64,000 nt of DNA from Roseiarcus fermentans (GCF_003315135.1 NZ_QNRK01000012.1:103007-167006), one strand, 5' to 3'; shown: positions 44,329 through 53,951, counted from the first letter of the stretch. Made by a program: numbers and translations. The notes: generated by a model from the sequence alone, not told the origin.

Positions 44329-44425
44329 CCCGTCCAGTGAGATCGCCAAGTGCGGATCGGCCTCCTCCAGAATCGTGAGGGCTCGGCCATTGTTGCCGGA
44401 ACGTCGTCGGGTGTAGGTTCATGAT

Positions 44426-44611
44426 GCGAGGTGCCGCCGCGACCTTTGGTCGTGTCGGAGAATTGGGAAGCCGGTCGAGAAAACCGGCGCTGCCCCCGCA
44501 ACGGTAGGAGAGTGTCGACGAGACATGTCGCCACTGGGCTCGAAAGGCCTGGGAAGGCGTCTCGTCGGATCCCGTCACTGGATCGCTCTCGAGCCCGGAA
44601 ACCAGCCTCGC
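44426..44611 (+). promoter_or_regulatory. Divergent cobalamin riboswitch upstream of the Rieske oxygenase
   Basis: GGGAAGCCGGTC, GCTGCCCCCGCAACGGTAGG, CCACTGGGCTC, CTGGGAAGGCGTC and GAGCCCGGAAACCAGCC are in order. The outer stem GCGAGG (44426-44431) pairs with CCTCGC (44606-44611). The B12 box and 3' block differ from the other six copies (ACGGTAGG for ACTGTAAG; CCCGGAAACCAGCC for CCAGGAGACCTGCC), so ligand affinity or selectivity may differ. It lies 116 nt before the gene. Confidence 0.85.
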
Positions 44612-44727
44612 GGGAAAAGCCTGGGCGTCGCGGAGGGCGGCGAGAGGGCGAGCGCGCGACGGCCCTGGCGCCCTCGCGCGGTTTCGTCTTCGAGCGCGTT
44701 CGTGGGGCCCCTATCGAGGGAATGTCC

Positions 44728-45963
44728 ATGCGCGCCGAACAGAAGTTGCTCACCGCCCTGAAGGGCCATCGCGAGGGGTACACCCTCCCGAGAGAGCTCT
44801 ACGTCGATCCGGACATCTATCGGCTCGACCTCGAGACGATCTACTACGCCGACTGGCTGTTCGTCGGGCACGACTGCGAGATCAAGGGGATCGGCGACTA
44901 TTTCACGGTGCAGGTGGGCGACTACCCGATCGTCGTGGTGCGCGGCGAGGACGGCGCGATCCGCGCCTTCCACAATTCCTGCCGTCACCGTGGCTCACGC
45001 ATCTGCTCGTCTGAGCGCGGTTCGGCGGTGCGCCTCGTGTGCCCCTATCACAAGTGGAGCTACGACCTCGAAGGCCGCCTGCGCTTCGCCCGCGACATGG
45101 GCAAGCCCTTCGATGCCGGAAAGCTCGGCTTGAAGCCCGTGGCCTGCGAAAGCGTCGCCGGCTACGTCTGGGTCTGCCTCGCCGACGAACCGCCGGACTT
45201 CGCGGCCTTCCGCGCGCGCATGGCGCCCTATTTCCATCCCCACGGCATCGAGAACGCAAGACTCGCGTTCGAAAGCACGATTGTCGAGAACGGCAACTGG
45301 AAGCTCGTCTGGGAAAACAACCGCGAATGCTACCATTGCGCGCCGAACCATCCCGAGCTTTGCCTGACGTTCCCTGAGACGCCCGCCGTCTCCGGGGTCG
45401 AGGGCGGAGCCGACAGGGCCGAGATTGCCGGGCACTGGGAACGCATGGAAGAGGCGGGCCTACCAAGCCGCCTCCATCTCTCCTCCGACGGGAAATATCG
45501 TCTCACGCGCATGCCGCTTCTGGGCGACAGCTACACCATGTCCGGCGCCGCCGCTGTCCGCCGCCCGCTCAGCGCGAGCGTCGTCGAGCACGGCATCGGC
45601 ACGCTCCTCCTGTTCAACTACCCGACCCTCTGGAACCACGTGCTCGGCGACCACGCCGTGACGTTCCGGGTGCTGCCGATCGGGCCGACGCAGACGGCGG
45701 TGACGACCAAGTGGCTCGTCAACGCGGACGCCGTCGAGGGGGTGGACTACTCGCTGAAGGAGTTGACCGAGGTGTGGCTCGCGACCAACGACCAGGATCG
45801 CCGCATCGTCGAGGAGAACCAGATCGGCGTCCTGTCTCCGGCTTACGAGCCCGGCTCCTACAGCCCCATCCACGAGGGAGGCGTCGTCCAGTTCGTCGAA
45901 TGGTACGTCGCGACGGTTCTGCGCGCGCTCGGCGAAGCCCATGGACGACCCCATGTCGCGTGA
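44728..45963 (+). CDS. Rieske-type oxygenase, GbcA/stachydrine-demethylase-like
   Basis: 411 aa; ATG 44728 follows GAGGG by 8 nt. The Rieske 2Fe-2S motif is Cys85/His87 (CRHRG) and Cys105/His108 (CPYHKWSYD). The mononuclear-iron site is in ENNRECYHCAPNHPEL. The N-terminal LPRELYVDPDIYRLDLETIY and NADAVEGVDY blocks resemble glycine-betaine and stachydrine N-demethylases (GbcA, Stc2). Such enzymes remove methyl groups from quaternary amines with oxygen. Corrinoid methyltransferases of the MtgB type do a similar job with B12, so riboswitch control suggests a B12-sparing alternative. No reductase partner gene is adjacent. Confidence 0.8.
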   Translation: MRAEQKLLTALKGHREGYTLPRELYVDPDIYRLDLETIYYADWLFVGHDCEIKGIGDYFTVQVGDYPIVVVRGEDGAIRAFHNSCRHRGSRICSSERGSAVRLVCPYHKWSYDLEGRLRFARDMGKPFDAGKLGLKPVACESVAGYVWVCLADEPPDFAAFRARMAPYFHPHGIENARLAFESTIVENGNWKLVWENNRECYHCAPNHPELCLTFPETPAVSGVEGGADRAEIAGHWERMEEAGLPSRLHLSSDGKYRLTRMPLLGDSYTMSGAAAVRRPLSASVVEHGIGTLLLFNYPTLWNHVLGDHAVTFRVLPIGPTQTAVTTKWLVNADAVEGVDYSLKELTEVWLATNDQDRRIVEENQIGVLSPAYEPGSYSPIHEGGVVQFVEWYVATVLRALGEAHGRPHVA

Positions 45964-46198
45964 CGCTCCACTCGCGGAAGATCTGTTCCTCGCCTGGCTG
46001 CTCGCCCTTCCGGACCAGTGCGACCCGGCCAGCGCGGCCGCCCGCCGTCTGGCGGAATTGCACGCGGATCGCCATCCGACCGCGCTTCAGAGCCGGCTTT
46101 GCGATCTGCTTCGCCAGGTGACGCCTTTCGGGTCCGTTCCCGTCCGGCGAGGGGGACACCGGGCGCGACGCGCCGACCAAGCGCTACGGGTAGACTGA
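45953..46198 (+). CDS. Small hypothetical protein overlapping the oxygenase stop
   Basis: 81 aa from ATG 45953 (ATG 45941 adds four residues). It overlaps the end of the oxygenase gene by 11 nt, suggesting co-translation. The first 60 residues look helical (AEDLFLAWLLALPDQCDPAS; AAARRLAELHADRHP), and the tail is arginine-rich. No family recognised. Confidence 0.45.
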   Translation: MSRDAPLAEDLFLAWLLALPDQCDPASAAARRLAELHADRHPTALQSRLCDLLRQVTPFGSVPVRRGGHRARRADQALRVD

Positions 46199-46652
46199 TC
46201 GGCGTCGGCCATGGACCCGCGCCACTGACGTCGGCTACCAGATTCACGGGGCCCCAGGAGCCTGTCGTACTTTGCGTTTCCGTCTGTCGCATTTTCGAAC
46301 GCGCCATGGTCAGACATTGCATTCGAACTCACAGGTTTGGTGACGGCCGGCGAGGCCGCGGATTGTTGGACTTTACGGCTGTCTCGGACTCGGGCGCCGA
46401 ATATCGGCGCCTCCTCGGTTCGTGCTCCGAAGCGTCTGCAGATGCGCAACCAAGAGTTCGCTCGCCTGGCGCAATCTTGCAGAGGCTAGGTCGAGCGCGC
46501 CTACGAAAGAGTTTGTCATCTCTGCGTATACGGTGCGCGCCAAGCCCTCCTCAAAGCTCGCTCGAACACGCTGTACGAACGGGAGTGAACCGCGTCGCTC
46601 AAATCGAAACGAGCCATGTCAAACCCCGCCCAAGTCAGGGAGATTGATTGAA
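46199..46652. other. Intergenic region without a convincing gene
   Basis: Only short frames in competing phases are present. A fragment with CCACTGACGTCGG and CCAGGAGCCTGTCG near 46218-46270 faintly recalls the 3' half of a cobalamin riboswitch but lacks the B12 box, so I do not call it. The cobQ remnant begins at 46653 on the minus strand. Confidence 0.5.
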
Positions 46653-47516
46653 TCACATTTCGCGCACGGCGGCGATCCAGTCGAGCCAAACCCGCCGTTG
46701 CCGGTCGTCGTTGAAGAGGCCGTGGACGTAGCAGCCGCGGACCCGCCCGCCTCGGCCGACGGCGCCGTCCGGACGGCCGTCGTCGAAGCGCAACAGCGGG
46801 CGCTCGGCATCCGGCCCGAACGTCTGTCCGACGTGGATCTCGTAGCCGGCGAACGGGGCTTCCTCGGGAACGCAAACGCCGGCGCAGCGCCGCAGCGTCT
46901 TGTCGCCGGCGAGCACCGTCTCCACCTCGAGAAGGCCCAGCCCGGGAGCGACGCAGGTCGGTCCTTCGATCCCGTCCGGATCGCGAACCGTTCGCCCGAG
47001 CATCTGGTAGCCGCCGCAAATCCCGAGAACCTTGCCGCCCTGTCGGACGTGCGCGAGGATGTCGATATCCCAGCCTTCCTCGCGCAGGGCGGCAAGATCC
47101 GCGATGGTGGCTTTCGAGCCTGGCAGCGCGATCAGGTCGGCCTCGGCGGGCAGGGGCGCGCCGCGCCCGGCGAAGACGACTCGCACGCCCGGCTCCTGCC
47201 GCAGGGGGTCGAAGTCGTCGAAGTTCGAGATGTGCGGCAGCCGCGGCACGACGACCAGGCGCTCTCCGCCCGACTTCGTCTGCGGCCGGTCCAGCACGAC
47301 CGCGTCCTCGGCCGGCAGCCGGGACGCGCCGGGAAAATGCGGAACGAGCCCGAACGACGGCCAGCCGCTGCGGTCGACGATCGCCTGCATGCCGGCGTCG
47401 AACAGCGTCGGGTCGCCGCGGAACCGGTTGACGATGAAGCCTTCGATCATGGCGGCGTCGCCGGGATCGAGCACCGCGCGGGTTCCGACGATCTGGGCGA
47501 TGACCCCGCCGCGGCG
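46653..47516 (-). pseudogene. cobQ: Truncated cobyric acid synthase (C-terminal part of CobQ)
   Basis: Homology begins abruptly at [20 protein letters not shown], which in full-length CobQ (about 480 aa) is near residue 170, and continues to the natural C terminus. It contains [29 protein letters not shown] [15 protein letters not shown], and the glutaminase nucleophile region [12 protein letters not shown]. The N-terminal ATP-binding synthetase domain is missing. The break lies within about 25 nt of the divergent cobL start, so a rearrangement joined the two. It cannot make cobyric acid. Confidence 0.88.
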
Positions 47517-47538
47517 ACCGCTTTCCTGGGTTTCTCCG

Positions 47539-48750
47539 ATGAGCGCGTCCGCCTGGCTCACGATCATCGGGATCGCCGAGGACGGGCTCGACGGCCTGTC
47601 CTTTGACGCAAGGGAGCGGCTCTCGCAAGCCGCTCTCGTCGTCGGCGGCGCCCGGCATCTCGGCCTGATCGGCGACACCCCGGCCGAGCGCATGACCTGG
47701 CCCTCGCCGCTGCAGGACGCCTTCCCGGCCATCCACGCCCGGCGCGGCGAACCGGTCTGCGTGCTGGCCTCGGGCGATCCGTTCTTCTTCGGCGTCGGCT
47801 CGCTGATCGCTGAGATCGTGCCTCCGGGAGAGATCGTGTGCCTGCCGCAGCCCTCGGCGTTCAGCCTCGCGGCGAGCCGGCTCGGCTGGGCGCTGCAGGA
47901 CTGCGCGCTCATCTCGCTGCATGGCCGGGCGCTGGAGCGGGTCGTGCCGCATCTGCATCCCGGCGCCCGGGCGCTCGCGCTCAGCTGGGACGGCGACACG
48001 CCGCGGAACCTCGCGGCGCTGCTCTGGGAACGGGGACTCGGGCGATCCCGGCTGACGGTGTGCGAGGCGATGGGCGGCCGGCGGGAGCGGCTGCGCGCCG
48101 CCTTCGCCGAGGGGTTCGACCTGATCGGCGTCGATCCGCTCAACACCGTCGCCATCGAGGTCGCGGCCGGCCCCGGCCTGCGCATCCCGTCGCGCGCGGC
48201 GGGGCTGCCGGACGACTGGTTCGAGCACGACGGCCAGATCACCAAGCGCGAGATGCGCGCCGTCACGCTCGCCCAGCTCGCGCCGCGGCCGCGGCAGCGT
48301 CTCTGGGACATCGGCGCCGGCTCGGGTTCGATCTCGATCGAATGGCTGCTCGCCGATCCGGCGATGCGCGCCGTCGCCGTCGAGCGCGATCCCGCGCGTT
48401 GCGGCCGGATTCGCCGAAACGCGGCCGCGCTCGGTGTTCCGCATCTCGACGTCGTCCAAGGCGCGGCGCCGGAGGCGCTCGCCGGGCTCGAGCCGCCGGA
48501 CGCGATCTTCATCGGCGGCGGCGTGAGTGAGCCTGGTCTCATCGATCTCTGCTGGACGGCGTTGCCGCCGCGGGGGCGGCTGGTCGTCAACGCGGTGACG
48601 CTCGAAGCCCAGGCCGAGATCGCCGCCGCGCAGCGACGGCTCGGGGGCGACCTCCTCATGACCCAGTTCGCGCACGGCGAGACGCTCGGCCGCTTTCGCG
48701 GCTTCCGGCCGTCGATGCCGAGCGTCCAGTGGAGCGCGATCAAGCCATGA
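47539..48750 (+). CDS. cobL: Precorrin-6Y C5,15-methyltransferase (decarboxylating)
   Basis: 403 aa, full length for the fused CbiE-CbiT enzyme. The N-terminal tetrapyrrole methylase domain starts [16 protein letters not shown] and includes [17 protein letters not shown]. The C-terminal SAM-binding domain has [16 protein letters not shown] near residue 255 and [13 protein letters not shown]. It methylates C5 and C15 and decarboxylates precorrin-6B in aerobic B12 synthesis. It overlaps cobE (ATGA). It is intact although the flanking cob genes are broken, so its current role is uncertain. Confidence 0.94.
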   Translation: MSASAWLTIIGIAEDGLDGLSFDARERLSQAALVVGGARHLGLIGDTPAERMTWPSPLQDAFPAIHARRGEPVCVLASGDPFFFGVGSLIAEIVPPGEIVCLPQPSAFSLAASRLGWALQDCALISLHGRALERVVPHLHPGARALALSWDGDTPRNLAALLWERGLGRSRLTVCEAMGGRRERLRAAFAEGFDLIGVDPLNTVAIEVAAGPGLRIPSRAAGLPDDWFEHDGQITKREMRAVTLAQLAPRPRQRLWDIGAGSGSISIEWLLADPAMRAVAVERDPARCGRIRRNAAALGVPHLDVVQGAAPEALAGLEPPDAIFIGGGVSEPGLIDLCWTALPPRGRLVVNAVTLEAQAEIAAAQRRLGGDLLMTQFAHGETLGRFRGFRPSMPSVQWSAIKP

Positions 48751-49142
48751 ATCCGCGCGTCGCGATTGGTGTCGGCTGCAGGTCGAACGCGGGAGCGGAG
48801 ACCCTCGTAGCGGTCATCCGCGACGCGACTGCGCGCTCGCCCGCGGGCTCCACCGTGGTCAGCCTCCATAGCAGCGCGCGCAAGGCCGGCGACGCCGACC
48901 TGCTCGAGGCGGCGGGGAGACGGGGGCTCGACTTGATCCTCCACGACGAGGCGGCGCTCAGGGCGCGCGACGCCGAGATCCCGTCGCGCTCCGCGCGCGT
49001 CATCGGGATCGCCGGCGTCGGCAGCCTCGCGGAGGCCGCCGCGCTCGTCGGCGCGGGCGAGGGGTCCCGCTTCGTGGTTCGAAAATTCAGCGCGAGCGGC
49101 GTCTCCTGCGCGGTCGCCGTCGCCGCGGAGTCGAAGTCATGA
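48747..49142 (+). CDS. cobE: CobE (CbiG C-terminal-like) cobalamin synthesis protein
   Basis: 131 aa. The fold is CobE/Cbi[60 protein letters not shown] and [15 protein letters not shown]. CobE is a small protein of the aerobic pathway whose exact role is not well defined; binding of a corrin intermediate has been proposed. It overlaps cobL and cobM by 4 nt on each side, preserving an old operon order. Confidence 0.88.
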   Translation: MNPRVAIGVGCRSNAGAETLVAVIRDATARSPAGSTVVSLHSSARKAGDADLLEAAGRRGLDLILHDEAALRARDAEIPSRSARVIGIAGVGSLAEAAALVGAGEGSRFVVRKFSASGVSCAVAVAAESKS

Positions 49143-49790
49143 CCATCCACTTCATCGGCGCGGGGCCCGGCGCGCCGGACCTGATCACCGTGCGCGGCCG
49201 GTACCTGATCGCCCGCTCGCTCGTCTGCCTCTACGCCGGTTCGCTCGTCCCGCGCGAACTCCTGCAATGGTGTCCGCCGGGCGCCCGCATTGTCGACACC
49301 GCACCGAAGAGCCTCAACGACATCGTCGCGGAATTCCGGCGGGCGCACGACGCCGGCGAGGACGTCGCCCGGCTCCACTCCGGGGATCTCTCGATCTGGA
49401 GCGCGCTCGCCGAGCAGACGCGGCGGCTCGACCAACTGGGCATTCCCTATGACGTCACCCCTGGCGTGCCCTCGTTCGCGGCGAGCGCGGCCGCGCTGCG
49501 GCGAGAGCTCACCCTGCCCGAGGTCGCCCAGTCGGTGGTGCTGACGCGCACCAGCGGCCGCGCCTCGGCGATGCCGGAGAGCGAGAGCCTCGCCGCGTTC
49601 GCGCGGACCGGCGCGACGCTCGCGATCCACCTGTCCATCCACGCCATCGACCGCATCGTCGCCGAGTTGCAGCCGATCCTCGGGCCGGATTGCCCGTTCG
49701 CGGTCGTGTTCCGCGCCACCTGGCCCGAGGAGCGGATTCTCACAGGGGAACGCTGGCGACGATCGCGGCGAGCCTCAGCGCCGAGCCGAT
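49139..49790 (+). pseudogene. cobM: Frameshifted and truncated precorrin-4 C11-methyltransferase
   Basis: The N-terminal about 200 codons are a good Cob[67 protein letters not shown] and [13 protein letters not shown]. At about 49745 the homologous reading shifts frame ([16 protein letters not shown] is read in the next phase). Homology then stops at about 49790, where an inverted piece of cobB begins. The conserved C-terminal TALILVG-type strand is absent. Both lesions would be needed to be errors for the gene to be real, so I call it dead. Confidence 0.85.
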
Positions 49791-50620
49791 CGAGGGACGA
49801 GGCCGAGATGGCGTTCCGGCAGGGTGACGCCGGGGTCGCGGGGCAGCGCGCCGAGCACCGGCAGGCCGAGCGTCTCGACCGCCGTCGCCGTCAGCCGTCG
49901 GTGCCGCTCGCTGCCGACCTTGTTCAGGATAACGCCCGCGAGCCGGTCTCTCGGCCTTCGTGTCGAGGAACGCCGACGTCGAGGCGATCCGCGGGGTCGC
50001 CCGGCCCATGCGCGCGGGAGGGACGCGCGGCCCGGCGCTGCCGCCGCCGGGCCAGACGATCGCCGTCGCCCGGGACGAGGCGTTCACCTTCATCTATCCG
50101 CATCTCCTCTCGGGCTGGCGGGCGGCGGGCGCCGCGATCGCCTCTTCTCGCCGCTGCGCGACGAGCCTCCGCCCGCCGACGCGGACGTCTGCTGGCTGCC
50201 GGGCGGCTACCCGGAGCTGCACGCGGGCAGGCTCGCGGGCGCCGCGCGCTTCCTCGACGGCCTCAGGCGCTTCGCGCGGGAGAAGCCGGTCCACGGCGAA
50301 TGCGGCGGCTACATGATGCTCGGCGCGTCGCTGACCGACGCGACCGGCGTCACCCACGCCATGGCGGGCCTTCTGTCGGTCGCGACCAGCTTCCACAAAC
50401 GAAAGATGACGCTCGGCTACCGGCGCGCGGCGCTCACGGAGACCTGCGGGCTCGGGCGGCGTGGCGACGTTCTGCTCGGCCACGAATTCCACTACGCCAC
50501 CATCGCATCCCCGGGCGATGACGCGCCTTTCGCGACCACGAGCGACGCGTAGCCGAGCCGGCGGGCTCGCGCAGGGGGCTCGTCACGGGCTCATTCTTTC
50601 ACGTGATCGCCGAGGACTGA
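49791..50620 (+). pseudogene. cobB: Rearranged remnant of hydrogenobyrinic acid a,c-diamide synthase
   Basis: Two pieces lie in opposite orientation. About 49791-49955 on the minus strand reads [20 protein letters not shown], then [20 protein letters not shown], the middle of CobB. From about 49956 the plus strand continues with [19 protein letters not shown] and [18 protein letters not shown] one-base loss near 50140 shifts it to [16 protein letters not shown] and [14 protein letters not shown] further shift near 50550-50580 leads to RGLVTGSFFHVIAED ending at 50620. The N-terminal ATP-binding half is missing. The gene is clearly inactive. Confidence 0.88.
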
Positions 50621-50668
50621 TTCGACGGCGTGAAACATCCGCCTCCAACCAGTCCTGCTCCCGGCGGA

Positions 50669-51736
50669 TCACCCCGACTCCTGGTGCCGATGCCGATGAT
50701 GCAGATCAGGATAATGGACGTGAGCATGCGAGACTCGCGCATGGCGATGCACATGTGAATGCGGTTCCTCGACAGGCCCACCGTGACCATGTTGGTGATG
50801 CACGTCATGGGTGTGAACGTGATTGTGCTCCATCGCCTCATGCACGTGCTCGTGCTCATGCCGTTCGATCAGATGCAGCCATAATCCGATGCCCATCAAC
50901 ACGCCCGCAACGAGGAGTTGAGCCGTGAGCGGTTCGCCGAGAGCCACGATCGACAGCGCGGCGCCCACGAACGGTGCGAGGGAGTAATAGGCGCCGGTTC
51001 TGGCCGCGCCGAGTTGACGGAGCGCCAGGATGAACAGGACGAGGCTGACGCCAACGCAGAAGAAGCCAACCAGCGCCGCCTCAATCGCTTTTGAGGCCGG
51101 CGGAAGCGACGACCCTGCTGCGAGAGCAATGCCAACGTTCACGGACCCCGCTGCGCAGCCCTTCCAGATGGCGATCGTCGCCGGATCGGCCGCGGATATC
51201 TTGCGAGTCAAATTGTTGTCGATCCCCCAGGCAAGGCTCGCGCCCGCGACGAGGAGCGCGCCAAGATCGAGCGCGGCGCCGTCACCGCCCCACGCGAGCA
51301 GAGCCGCACCGCAAAGAATGGCGAAGGCCCCAATCAGAACGCGGAGGTCGACGTTCTCCTTGAAGACGACCCATGCGAGCCCCACCGTCGCGAGGCCTTC
51401 GAGGTTGAGCAGCAGCGCGCCGTTCGAGGCTGACGTGCGAGCGAGTCCCGCCATAAGCAGGACGGGTCCCGCGACGCCCCCGGCCGCTATCGCCGCGGCG
51501 AGCCATGGCCAGTCGCGCCGTTGCAGTTCGGCCTCCCGAGCTCTTGGGAAAGGCAGAAGGCGCAAGCCCAGAAGCCCGAGTCCCGCGCCCAAATAAAGTA
51601 GGCCTGCGAGCATGAATGGATCGAGTGCGCCCGAGAGCGATTTCGAAAAAGGCGCCGCAGCGCCGAACAGCACCGCGGACCCGAGAGCGAGCGGGACGCC
51701 TGGCCAAAGCGGGCTGTGGGGATGCGTGTCCGTCAT
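50669..51736 (-). CDS. EamA/DMT-family transporter with histidine-rich tail
   Basis: 355 aa from the ATG at 51734-51736. Two EamA repeats give about 10 membrane helices (PLALGSAVLFGAAAPFSKSL; GAYYSLAPFVGAALSIVALG). The last 65 residues are a His-rich tail (HEHEHVHEAMEHNHVHTHDV and onward to HHRHRHQ), which should bind Co2+, Ni2+ or Zn2+. It follows cbiO by 46 nt in the same direction under the cobalamin riboswitch at 55.6 kb. A role in cobalt movement, possibly efflux or buffering, is likely; direction cannot be told from sequence. Confidence 0.8.
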   Translation of the reverse strand: MTDTHPHSPLWPGVPLALGSAVLFGAAAPFSKSLSGALDPFMLAGLLYLGAGLGLLGLRLLPFPRAREAELQRRDWPWLAAAIAAGGVAGPVLLMAGLARTSASNGALLLNLEGLATVGLAWVVFKENVDLRVLIGAFAILCGAALLAWGGDGAALDLGALLVAGASLAWGIDNNLTRKISAADPATIAIWKGCAAGSVNVGIALAAGSSLPPASKAIEAALVGFFCVGVSLVLFILALRQLGAARTGAYYSLAPFVGAALSIVALGEPLTAQLLVAGVLMGIGLWLHLIERHEHEHVHEAMEHNHVHTHDVHHQHGHGGPVEEPHSHVHRHARVSHAHVHYPDLHHRHRHQESG

Positions 51737-51782
51737 GACGGGTATCGGGATTCCTGCCGCGGCTCGACAATTGCGTGCACTG

Positions 51783-52478
51783 TCACGACCGGGTTTCAAC
51801 TCTGGCGTCGGCGCGTGAACTCTCATCGAGTTCGGCGAGCCTTCCGTTATTCAGCGCCAGGCTTCGAGTGCCGATGGCCCTGCGAAAATGCGGGTCGTGC
51901 GACACGACGATCATCGCCTGGGGCAGGTCCAGAAGCATTCGGACGAGCCGCGCATAGGTGCGCTCGTCGAGCGCGTTGGTCGGCTCGTCGAGCAGCAGGA
52001 CGTCCGGCTCCATGGCGAGGACCGCGGCGAGCGTGACGAGGCGCTTCTCGCCGCCGGAGAGCTTGTGGGTGACGCGGTCGCGCAGGTGCGTGAGCTTGAG
52101 ACGATCGAGCGTCTCGTCGACGATCGTCGCGGCTTCGCGACGGCTCTTGCCGAGATTGAGCAACCCGAAGGCGACGTCCTCGGCGACCGTCGGGCAGAAT
52201 AGCTGATCGTCGGGGTCCTGGAACACGAAGCCGGCGCGTCGCCGCACTTCGAAGAAATCAGGCTCCTTGCGCCGCTCCTGACCGAAAGCGACGACCGTTC
52301 CGGCCTGAGGGGTCAGGAGTCCGACGAGGATTTGCAGGAGCGTGCTCTTGCCCGCGCCGTTGGGGCCCACGACGCACAGGCGCTCGCCCGGGTGGAGCGC
52401 GAACTCGGCCTGTTCAAGAACCGTGTTCTGCCCGGGATACCCGAATACGAGGCCCCGGACGTCAAAGAGCGGCGACAC
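51783..52478 (-). CDS. cbiO: Cobalt ECF transporter ATPase
   Basis: 231 aa, short CbiO form. Walker A is GPNGAGKST, the Q-loop segment is AGFVFQDPDDQLFCPTVAED (typical of CbiO/NikO), the signature is LSGGEKR, and Walker B is DVLLLDEPTNALD. It energises CbiMQ-type metal uptake. It overlaps cbiQ by 17 nt. Confidence 0.93.
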   Translation of the reverse strand: MSPLFDVRGLVFGYPGQNTVLEQAEFALHPGERLCVVGPNGAGKSTLLQILVGLLTPQAGTVVAFGQERRKEPDFFEVRRRAGFVFQDPDDQLFCPTVAEDVAFGLLNLGKSRREAATIVDETLDRLKLTHLRDRVTHKLSGGEKRLVTLAAVLAMEPDVLLLDEPTNALDERTYARLVRMLLDLPQAMIVVSHDPHFRRAIGTRSLALNNGRLAELDESSRADARVETRS

Positions 52479-53253
52479 TCAGGATCTCCCACAGGGTCAG
52501 AGCGCCGACGAATGCGGCGAAGGCCGCGGCGAACACCAGGTCCAGGCGCTGGATCCGTTCTTCGCCGTCCAGGTAGAGCCGGCCTGTGAAGCCACGGCAT
52601 TTCATCGCCTGTAGGATCCGCTCCGATCGCTCGAGCGCGCGGATCAGCATCATGCCGATCAGATAGCCCATGCTCACGCACGCGTGCCACGAGGCGTTCG
52701 CCCTGAAGGCGCGCGCCCGCATAGCCGTGCGCAACCGGTGCAACTCCCGGTACAAGAGGTCGATATAGCGGATATTGAACAGCACGAGATGCACGAGGCG
52801 CTCGGGAACGCCGAGCCTGCCCATCGCGCGCGCCAGTTCGACCGGCTCGAACGACGACAGGAGCGCCATCGCCATGAGCACGATGGCGTTCGCCTTCAAT
52901 CCGATGAGAGCGGCCTCGACGAGGCCCTGGCGGCTGGCGGGAAACCCGAAGACGAAAAACAGCGGCTCGCCCAGCGTCGTGAACGGCAGCATCAGGATCA
53001 TGAACGCGATGAACATATCCATCGCGATGATCCGGCGCAGCGTTTTCAGTATGGGGAGCTCCACGAGCCGCGCGACCAGCATCGCGCCTCCGAGCGCAAT
53101 GAGGAGCGGCCCGAAATGCGAGAACGACACGGTCGCCAAGGCGAAGGCCGCGGTCGCCAGGATGCGCACGCGGCCGTCGAGCGCCTTGAGCGAGCCTCCG
53201 GAAGAGTTGGCCCCGACGAGAGGCGCGCCTGCCGCAGGGGCCGCCCCACCCAT
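52462..53253 (-). CDS. cbiQ: Cobalt ECF transporter T component
   Basis: 263 aa with about five to six membrane helices (VRILATAAFALATVSFSHFG; NAIVLMAMALLSSFEP). The cytoplasmic coupling helices carry ELARAMGRLGVPERLVHL and MRARAFRANASWHACVSM and the short motif MKCRGFTGRLY, typical of CbiQ/NikQ. It links the ATPase to the substrate-binding CbiM. Start overlaps the preceding gene (ATGA) and stop overlaps cbiO. Confidence 0.9.
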   Translation of the reverse strand: MGGAAPAAGAPLVGANSSGGSLKALDGRVRILATAAFALATVSFSHFGPLLIALGGAMLVARLVELPILKTLRRIIAMDMFIAFMILMLPFTTLGEPLFFVFGFPASRQGLVEAALIGLKANAIVLMAMALLSSFEPVELARAMGRLGVPERLVHLVLFNIRYIDLLYRELHRLRTAMRARAFRANASWHACVSMGYLIGMMLIRALERSERILQAMKCRGFTGRLYLDGEERIQRLDLVFAAAFAAFVGALTLWEILSVAAL

Positions 53254-53951
53254 CAGGCGGTCTTGGGCGTGCGCTGCGCCGACACCGAGGGTTGGGCCAT
53301 CGTCGCGGTTTGCTTCGACTGCGAGCGTCGCGCCGACACGTAGAACCAGAGCCCGAACAGGCCGGCGATGTAGCCGATCCCGCCCAGAATCGACTGCAAG
53401 TCGTCCTTCTCCTTGAGCGCAATGATCTCCTTTCTGAGCGGCTTGATCTCGTTGCTGACCGCCTGGAGGAGCAGGGTCTTCTGCGCGTCGCTCAGCGCGA
53501 CTGCAGTGGCGGCCGAGGCCGCAGCGGTCGTGGCGTCCGCCGCCGCGGCCGGAGCCGCGCCGCCGCCGACCGCCGCGCCGCCACCCGCCGCACCCGCCGC
53601 CGCAAGGTCGACCGGCAGGTCGGCCACCTCGATGCGGATGTTTGCAATGTGGCCGCCGCCCATGTCGGCGTGGAAGATGTGTACGATCGGTTTGGTCGGC
53701 TTGAACGTGAACGTGCCGTCCTCGCCGGTTTTCGTCTCGCCGATCTTGCTGCCGTCTTCGGCCAGCACGTCGACCGGCTGATTCTTCGCTACCGAGCCAT
53801 CCGAGAAGCCGATCTCGCCTTCGATGTGGTCGCCGCTGGCATAGGCGCCGGCGACGACCTTGTGCGCGAGCGCCTGCGTCGAGGCGCCGAACGAGATCGC
53901 GAGAGCGACGAGCGTGGCCGCGACTGTTCTGGTCATGACTGTCGTGTTCAT
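53253..53951 (-). CDS. NikL-like auxiliary component of the cobalt transporter (CbiN replacement)
   Basis: 232 aa with a signal peptide (RTVAATLVALAISFGASTQA). A periplasmic beta-rich domain (HKVVAGAYASGDHIEGEIGF; TGEDGTFTFKPTKPIVHIFH) precedes an Ala/Gly linker, a short coiled coil and one C-terminal membrane helix (IGYIAGLFGLWFYVSA). This matches the NikL-type subunit found in NikMKLQO systems instead of NikN/CbiN. It lies between cbiM and cbiQ, overlapping both by 1-4 nt. It may be the metal-delivery or gating partner of CbiM. Confidence 0.7.
   Translation of the reverse strand: MNTTVMTRTVAATLVALAISFGASTQALAHKVVAGAYASGDHIEGEIGFSDGSVAKNQPVDVLAEDGSKIGETKTGEDGTFTFKPTKPIVHIFHADMGGGHIANIRIEVADLPVDLAAAGAAGGGAAVGGGAAPAAAADATTAAASAATAVALSDAQKTLLLQAVSNEIKPLRKEIIALKEKDDLQSILGGIGYIAGLFGLWFYVSARRSQSKQTATMAQPSVSAQRTPKTA

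Noticed and set aside
46218..46270. Possible eighth cobalamin riboswitch
   Set aside because: CCACTG and CCAGGAGCCTG fragments occur, but the GCTGCCCCCGCAAC box, GGGAAGG and a closing stem are missing. At most it is a remnant.
46516..48944. Very long minus-strand frames covering cobL and part of cobQ
   Set aside because: Only the 46653-47516 part has CobQ homology. The rest is antisense of the clearly homologous cobL gene and reflects high GC content.
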